In this document: positions 61,201 through 64,000 of the stretch, piece after piece | Layout of the letters: the number at the start of each line of letters is the position of its first letter | Position numbering within the stretch: position 1 is the stretch's first letter | Assembly (NCBI GenBank): GCA_017395085.1 | Contig: JAFPWF010000001.1 | Coordinates: 1-64,000, forward strand | Direction of reading: 5' to 3' | Source: Oscillospiraceae bacterium | Lineage (GTDB): Bacteria > Bacillota > Clostridia > Oscillospirales > Oscillospiraceae | DNA length: 64,000 nucleotides | Notes under the pieces: model-generated | The model's database searches: none | What the model was told of the DNA's origin: nothing | Seen by the model: the letters and a program-made list of their open reading frames with translations, nothing else | Position numbers and translations under genes: made by a program

Positions 61201-61690
61201 CGCCATAAAATCTTTGGTTGTGGACACTTTCCTGATTCCTAAGCTGCGCGAACAGTACGGAGTCTACACTCCGATGCATGAGTTTACAGAATACGGCGGT
61301 TATCTGCTGAGTTACAGCGATCCGAATATCAGAGAAACCTTTGAAGTATACGATGAACTTCCGGATTTCCTGAAGAATACTGAAGTGGCCCAGGATACCC
61401 TGGACGGTTACATTCAGTCATCCTATTCCTACCTTGCCGGAACTGACGGCGAACTATTCGGCGCCATATCCGCCGTAAATCGCCGGATATGCGGAATTCC
61501 CGATGAGCTCCGTGTTGAACGGATGAAATGCCTCAAATCCCTGACACCGGAAAAGGTACAGGAATATGCAGAAGCTTATCAGAAACTCGCAGAATACGGG
61601 AACATCTTCACAATCGGCGGCTCCGCAGCTATCCATGAACACGAAGACTTCTATGATTTAATTCTGGATCCACTGAAAGACTTCTCCTGA
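58259..61690 (+). CDS. M16 family zinc metallopeptidase lipoprotein (PreP-like)
   Basis: This 1,143-residue protein has a lipoprotein signal (LLLTLSGC, lipid-modified Cys at about residue 23). The zinc site H136-I-F-E139-H140 (HIFEH, the inverted HxxEH motif) is completed by E214 in REEAWRY. The size and four-domain layout match the presequence protease/M16C branch, which closes around and cuts short peptides of 10-65 residues. It should act on the cell surface. It is divergently transcribed from the leader-peptide locus with only 170 bases between, so peptide clearance or immunity is a possible role. Confidence 0.88.
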   Translation: MIPRNKNIIIICFLTAILLLTLSGCSFRKKQEVNPSTIVEQAAADAGLPNVTELVESLTLAEEDEAELGELPQPGDTVCGFTVREVQAYPDIGAQCIRFEHVKTGAELIYIANSDLNRVFDLTFFTRAIDDTGLPHIFEHATLDGSEKYPSDDLFFNLLYQTYNTYMNATTGQAYTTYPVASLSEAQLLKYADFYLDSCMHPMLMEDENIFREEAWRYRLGSLEEDLAIEGTVYSEMRSAMDISSQAHYDWIRTCFPGATCGNNSGGDPAHIPEMTWEDLKAYHDLYYHPSNCAAYLYGKFEDYTAFLQLLDDEFSQYEHREFSFEENNYTPLTESVTAEYPYAVEEDFSTEGGTVVYYSFLCPGLKELTLDEMVLNTLTDLLMNDRSPMMKRLKEALPYGYFGTYFEYSGPQDMVVFYGMYLNREDAETFREIVDQSLQEVAEKGFEPVLGDGIIASLSIASKLSRESSSLGATLVSGQFVPSYADTHDPFYTINYSTALSQMNDWNQAGLYQHAVRDWLLEDDVITVLSITYSEPGLREQLNDAEKVHLAEVKASLSDEELLQIINRDENAWAIMEKQLALAGCSMKDFEKAYSTVIPESGNQKLLEMLDQNESIEATLESGIVPENLFREVLEEMFRQKKDQMTESESGAAKMLLQYAGQALKGIVDAAASPADTDSMVAELRAVDVRSLPEEVRNYVVHDETDEDGVRHLTAAAEVDDIGETLIMLDASGLPQEDLHWFALYLPMLGQLETSEHSQETLSAMIARYTYGWNASYAVPVKYGTKEYNPYLNTGFICLGEDLETAYNLAYEVLFETVFTDTEKLSGLIDRALASARAGISYGPYYLMINRHMGATEPVYAYSSYLSGLDYFAFLNEVSQMMKDDPAAVAAKLSEVQQLLKNRSNAITIFAGDPDLFESAAEQTNAFLGKLNNEPITPAVYEFDAPAKREALIIDSTVQYNGLITSFETMGLDGYTADLDAIKSLVVDTFLIPKLREQYGVYTPMHEFTEYGGYLLSYSDPNIRETFEVYDELPDFLKNTEVAQDTLDGYIQSSYSYLAGTDGELFGAISAVNRRICGIPDELRVERMKCLKSLTPEKVQEYAEAYQKLAEYGNIFTIGGSAAIHEHEDFYDLILDPLKDFS

Positions 61691-61697
61691 ACAAAGA

Positions 61698-61729
61698 AAA
61701 ACCCGGCAGCACAGGCTGCCGGGTTTATT
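61698..61729. terminator. Terminator after the M16 peptidase gene
   Basis: AACCCGGCAGC (61700-61710) and GCTGCCGGGTT (61715-61725) form an 11-bp stem with an ACAG loop and flanking A and T runs. Confidence 0.85.
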
Positions 61730-61742
61730 ATGCGCTTTTCAC

Positions 61743-62387
61743 TCAGAAGAGCTTCCAGACGAGACCAATGTGGTAATCCGGATCGTTCGGATACTGCGTA
61801 ACCTGAAGGCTTTCATTGCTCCAGTCATAATTCACATAGATCGGATCTTCCATCTGCGTGATTCCGGGAGTGCCGTTGTCAGTCTGGAGAGCGTCAGCCC
61901 AATCCTGCATAAAAGCTTTGATCTCCCCCAGATCGATACTGCCGTCTGCCACCAGTACAATGAGAAACGCGGTTCCGTCATTGGTCATGTCGACTTCGAT
62001 GGATTTAAAGAGAATGCCGTTGTACTCGCAATTGTTGTACAGATGCCTGCTGTTTGCCCCGAGTTCGGAACGATCAGGCTTTCTTCCTAGTATCTCGAGA
62101 ATCTCTTTATTGGGAACCCCGGCATGAAAATAAGCCTGTTTCTGCGGTACATCAGCTTCAGCCGGAGTATCCGCAGCATGTTCCTCCGCAACTGCCGGTA
62201 CCGCGTCAGCTGCAACCGGCTTCTCTTCCGGCGGTGACCACCTCGGCTGAGCGGATTCTGCCGGCTGTACCGCAGCTGCTGCAGTCGGTTCCGGAGAAGG
62301 TGCAGCTTCCGCCGCTGCATCGGACGATCCGCACGCTGCCAGGAGAGGTACTGCAAGGGCGAAAAGAAATGAAATGAATTTTTTCAT
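61743..62387 (-). CDS. Predicted lipoprotein of unknown function
   Basis: This 214-residue protein has a lipoprotein signal (MKKFISFLFALAVPLLAAC, Cys at residue 19). An Ala/Pro/Glu-rich linker follows (residues 20-90), then a compact domain (HAGVPNKEILEILGRKPDRSELG ... IEVDMTNDGTAFLIVLVADGS ... NYDWSNESLQVTQYPND). I recognise no family. The Shine-Dalgarno AGGAGG (62415-62420) is 27 bases before ATG 62387, with a perfect hairpin (62398-62413) between them. Confidence 0.75.
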   Translation of the reverse strand: MKKFISFLFALAVPLLAACGSSDAAAEAAPSPEPTAAAAVQPAESAQPRWSPPEEKPVAADAVPAVAEEHAADTPAEADVPQKQAYFHAGVPNKEILEILGRKPDRSELGANSRHLYNNCEYNGILFKSIEVDMTNDGTAFLIVLVADGSIDLGEIKAFMQDWADALQTDNGTPGITQMEDPIYVNYDWSNESLQVTQYPNDPDYHIGLVWKLF

Positions 62388-62397
62388 ACAGTGTTTA

Positions 62398-62413
62398 ATC
62401 AGGTTTCCCTGAT
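62398..62413 (-). promoter_or_regulatory. Hairpin between Shine-Dalgarno and start codon
   Basis: On the minus strand ATCAGG-GAAA-CCTGAT is a 6-bp stem with a GNRA tetraloop. It loops out 16 bases and would bring the AGGAGG at 62415-62420 to about 11 bases from the start codon of the lipoprotein gene. Confidence 0.5.
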
Positions 62414-62569
62414 GCCTCCTTATTGAGATGGACTCACTATACCAAAACGCGCTCCTTCGTACAACAGGAGGTGCAAGAGCTTTCACAATACCTGGCAAAG
62501 AAGTGAAAAGGATTTCACACGGAAAGTCGTAATTCCTGACCAGCGGCAACTTCCCCAAGAAACGGCTGT

Positions 62570-62764
62570 TCAGACTTCCCAGAAAAGTTCATCCAGGGTT
62601 TTTTCCAACGCTTTGCAGATCGCGATGCACAGATTGATCGTAGGGTTGTAGTCCCCTTTCTCAATTGCACTGATTGTCTGCCGGGAAACACCGCAGAGCT
62701 TTGCCAGATCATCCTGTGACAGATCCTTTGCAGCACGGGCTGATTTGAGTCTCAGGTTTTTCAT
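62570..62764 (-). CDS. Small XRE-family regulator
   Basis: This 64-residue protein is a bare Cro-type HTH: ARAAKDLSQDDLAKLCGVSRQTISAIEKGDYNPTINLCIAICKAL, ending TLDELFWE. Such proteins pair with a small membrane protein in many Firmicutes. It follows the membrane protein gene by 3 bases and should share its promoter; autoregulation is likely. Confidence 0.92.
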   Translation of the reverse strand: MKNLRLKSARAAKDLSQDDLAKLCGVSRQTISAIEKGDYNPTINLCIAICKALEKTLDELFWEV

Positions 62765-62767
62765 CTC

Positions 62768-63307
62768 TCAGTCCTCCGGCTGTTCCTCATGCTTTTCCAT
62801 AATGTGCTTCAGCAGCAGTTCAAATCCAATGAGCAGCAGCATCACACATACCATCAGGTTAATCACCGGACCTGTAACAACACCGTCCTGAACCATGCTT
62901 CCGTCTGCAAACGCCCCAATCACCGGGATCAGATTCAGCACTCCACAAACGACCATCACAATGCCGTAGCGTTTCCGGTTGTTGTTGATGCCCCAGTAAG
63001 CGTCCTTCCAGATGCTGTACACACACAGAACGATACAGCCGATCAGAACGCTGGCAAGATGCAGAACCGAATCATGAACCGGGATAAATACTTCGCCCAG
63101 TTTCAGAAGAAACAGGATTACCTCAATCACAACCACGGTGTAAAAAGCGTAGCGGTACGCATCTCCGCGGACTTTGATCTGGCGCTCATCATAATCCGTT
63201 TTATATTGATTGTTTTTATTGGAAAACCGAACAAGCAGTACTGCTATCACCAGACCAACCAGAATCCCTACGGCAACGCCGACGGCGCGGGCACTATTCG
63301 TATTCAT
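62768..63307 (-). CDS. Integral membrane protein paired with an XRE regulator
   Basis: This 179-residue protein has about four to five hydrophobic helices (near residues 8-25, 48-68, 78-98, 108-128 and 148-168) and a conserved-looking loop YKTDYDERQIKVRGDAYRYAF. The DERQ-x-x-RG pattern recurs in small membrane proteins linked to XRE regulators. I know of no proven function. The start is 63307, 6 bases after AGGAGA. Confidence 0.75.
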   Translation of the reverse strand: MNTNSARAVGVAVGILVGLVIAVLLVRFSNKNNQYKTDYDERQIKVRGDAYRYAFYTVVVIEVILFLLKLGEVFIPVHDSVLHLASVLIGCIVLCVYSIWKDAYWGINNNRKRYGIVMVVCGVLNLIPVIGAFADGSMVQDGVVTGPVINLMVCVMLLLIGFELLLKHIMEKHEEQPED

Positions 63308-63387
63308 CAGTTTTCTCCTTACTTTCATTCTTCTGTTCTTATTTTGCAGGCTGCAGCAGAGGGCCTGCCTTCCCCGGCTGCAAGCAC

Positions 63388-63416
63388 AGTATATATCATA
63401 CTTTTCAGTTTGTCAA
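63388..63416 (-). promoter_or_regulatory. Promoter of the membrane protein/XRE operon
   Basis: On the minus strand, TTGACA (63411-63416) and TATACT (63388-63393) are spaced by 17 bases, close to consensus. The adjacent stretch 63417-63480 is very AT-rich. Confidence 0.75.
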
Positions 63417-63512
63417 CTATTTTTTACATTTTTCTTTTATTAGTAGATTATTTCTATTAATAGAATTGTTTGCTATTAAAGAGACACATCTCCTTGCCCG
63501 TCATGATGAAAA

Positions 63513-63542
63513 GATCCGTTTCCCTCACGCCGGAAACGGATC
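63513..63542 (-). terminator. Terminator of the nitroreductase gene
   Basis: GATCCGTTTCC (63513-63523) and GGAAACGGATC (63532-63542) form an 11-bp stem; TTTTC follows on the minus strand. Confidence 0.75.
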
Positions 63543-63573
63543 CATAATACTATTCATTCTGTCTTCTGCAGCA

Positions 63574-64000
63574 TCAAACGGCCACCGAGGCAATATACTC
63601 CACGCCTGCTTCGGCAGGAATGCCCGGATCAGAGATTGAGAGTACGCCTTTCACTCCGCCCATAAAGTGGCAAATTGCAATTCCCATATCTACTTTCTGC
63701 AGATCTCCCGTTGAATTGCTGACATATCCCTTGTCATGCTTCAGATAGAAGTGATAATTCTTCCCTTCTCTGACAACGCGCCACGGCTGCCGGTTTACCG
63801 CAGACGGCGCATAACGCACCATTTCCAGAGCCTGTTCCACTGTGCTGTCTTCTTCGTTCAGCGGGGCAGAAAAAGCCCTGTCAAAAAACAGTTCCGAAGC
63901 GGGTTTCCGTTCATCCGCTTTGACCCCTCTGCGCATCATGAGTTCGCGCACGGACATCTTCTTTGCCGGATAACCGAGCGGACTCATGCATGGCATAATC
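63574..64000 (-). CDS. Nitroreductase family protein, C-terminal part
   Basis: The frame is open at the right edge, so only the last 142 or so residues are present. LGYPAKKMSVRELMMRR is typical of the TM1586-type nitroreductase fold, followed by ALEMVRYAPSAVNRQPWRVV, the conserved FMN-contact stretch of a second half-domain, and DMGIAICHF near the end. The enzyme probably uses FMN and NAD(P)H; the substrate is unknown. The N-terminal half lies outside the window. Confidence 0.8.
   Translation of the reverse strand, partial: IMPCMSPLGYPAKKMSVRELMMRRGVKADERKPASELFFDRAFSAPLNEEDSTVEQALEMVRYAPSAVNRQPWRVVREGKNYHFYLKHDKGYVSNSTGDLQKVDMGIAICHFMGGVKGVLSISDPGIPAEAGVEYIASVAV

Noticed and set aside
59927..61279. 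450-codon open frame antisense to the M16 peptidase
   Set aside because: It is a shadow of a high-GC coding frame, without motifs or ribosome site. The same holds for 58709-59908.
1..64000. CRISPR array, cas genes, rRNA operon or prophage structural genes
   Set aside because: No regularly spaced repeats, Cas motifs, rRNA sequence or phage capsid and tail proteins were seen.

Overview
The window looks like a chromosomal segment of an anaerobic, gut-type Clostridia (Bacillota) of about 50% GC. This is inferred from strong AGGAGG ribosome-binding sites, SigA-like promoters, DegV, DUF975, DivIVA-like and VanW proteins, a Tn916-type mobile element and an NHLM-type peptide exporter. I cannot name the genus from sequence alone.

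Region 1 (1 to about 9,500) is mobile or accessory. It opens with the tail of one ABC-2 permease, a second permease, a SnoaL-like protein and a P-loop kinase. An integrative mobilizable element follows: XRE regulator, RepA_N-like protein, candidate oriT, MobV relaxase, CHC2 primase, VapE helicase, excisionase and Tn916-type integrase. Repeats that look like an element end lie just after the integrase. The left end is not visible.

Region 2 (9,500 to 21,900) holds surface and regulatory genes: a tyrosine phosphatase fused to a barstar domain, a phosphodiester glycosidase, DUF975 and DivIVA-like proteins, a GntR regulator, two DegV proteins, DUF2804, an HD protein, an orphan structured RNA with a tiny ORF and terminator, and a hybrid histidine kinase split by a frameshift at an A7 run.

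Region 3 (21,900 to 33,930) is a minus-strand run: hisD-C-B-H-A-F-IE-K followed by rlmD, driven by a promoter with perfect consensus hexamers. hisG and hisZ are absent. Upstream lie tsaE, tsaB, upp, a class B-like sortase and DUF1015.

Region 4 (33,930 to 50,100) holds a RodA/FtsW protein, a 230-nt structured RNA with its own promoter, GtrA, a eukaryote-type hexokinase, an SPFH/NfeD pair, a secreted LysM protein, metG, a VanW protein, hemW, htpG, a repeat-rich DUF937-like protein, MscS, ruvX and tRNA-Ser(GCU).

Region 5 (50,160 to 61,690) is the most striking. A minus-strand NHLM-type export locus has a C39 peptidase ABC transporter, a second ABC transporter, an unusually short HlyD-like adaptor and an XRE regulator fused to a degenerate receiver domain. 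It is flanked by three small double-glycine-leader proteins. After predicted cleavage, one mature product is a single LysM domain and another is two CW_7 (Cpl-7) cell-wall-binding repeats; the third has no recognised fold. No peptide-modifying enzyme is present. The locus therefore looks like a dedicated exporter of free-standing wall-binding mini-domains. A large M16 metallopeptidase lipoprotein is divergently transcribed next to it.

Region 6 (61,740 to 64,000) contains a lipoprotein with a hairpin in its leader, a small XRE/membrane-protein operon and the C-terminal part of a nitroreductase.
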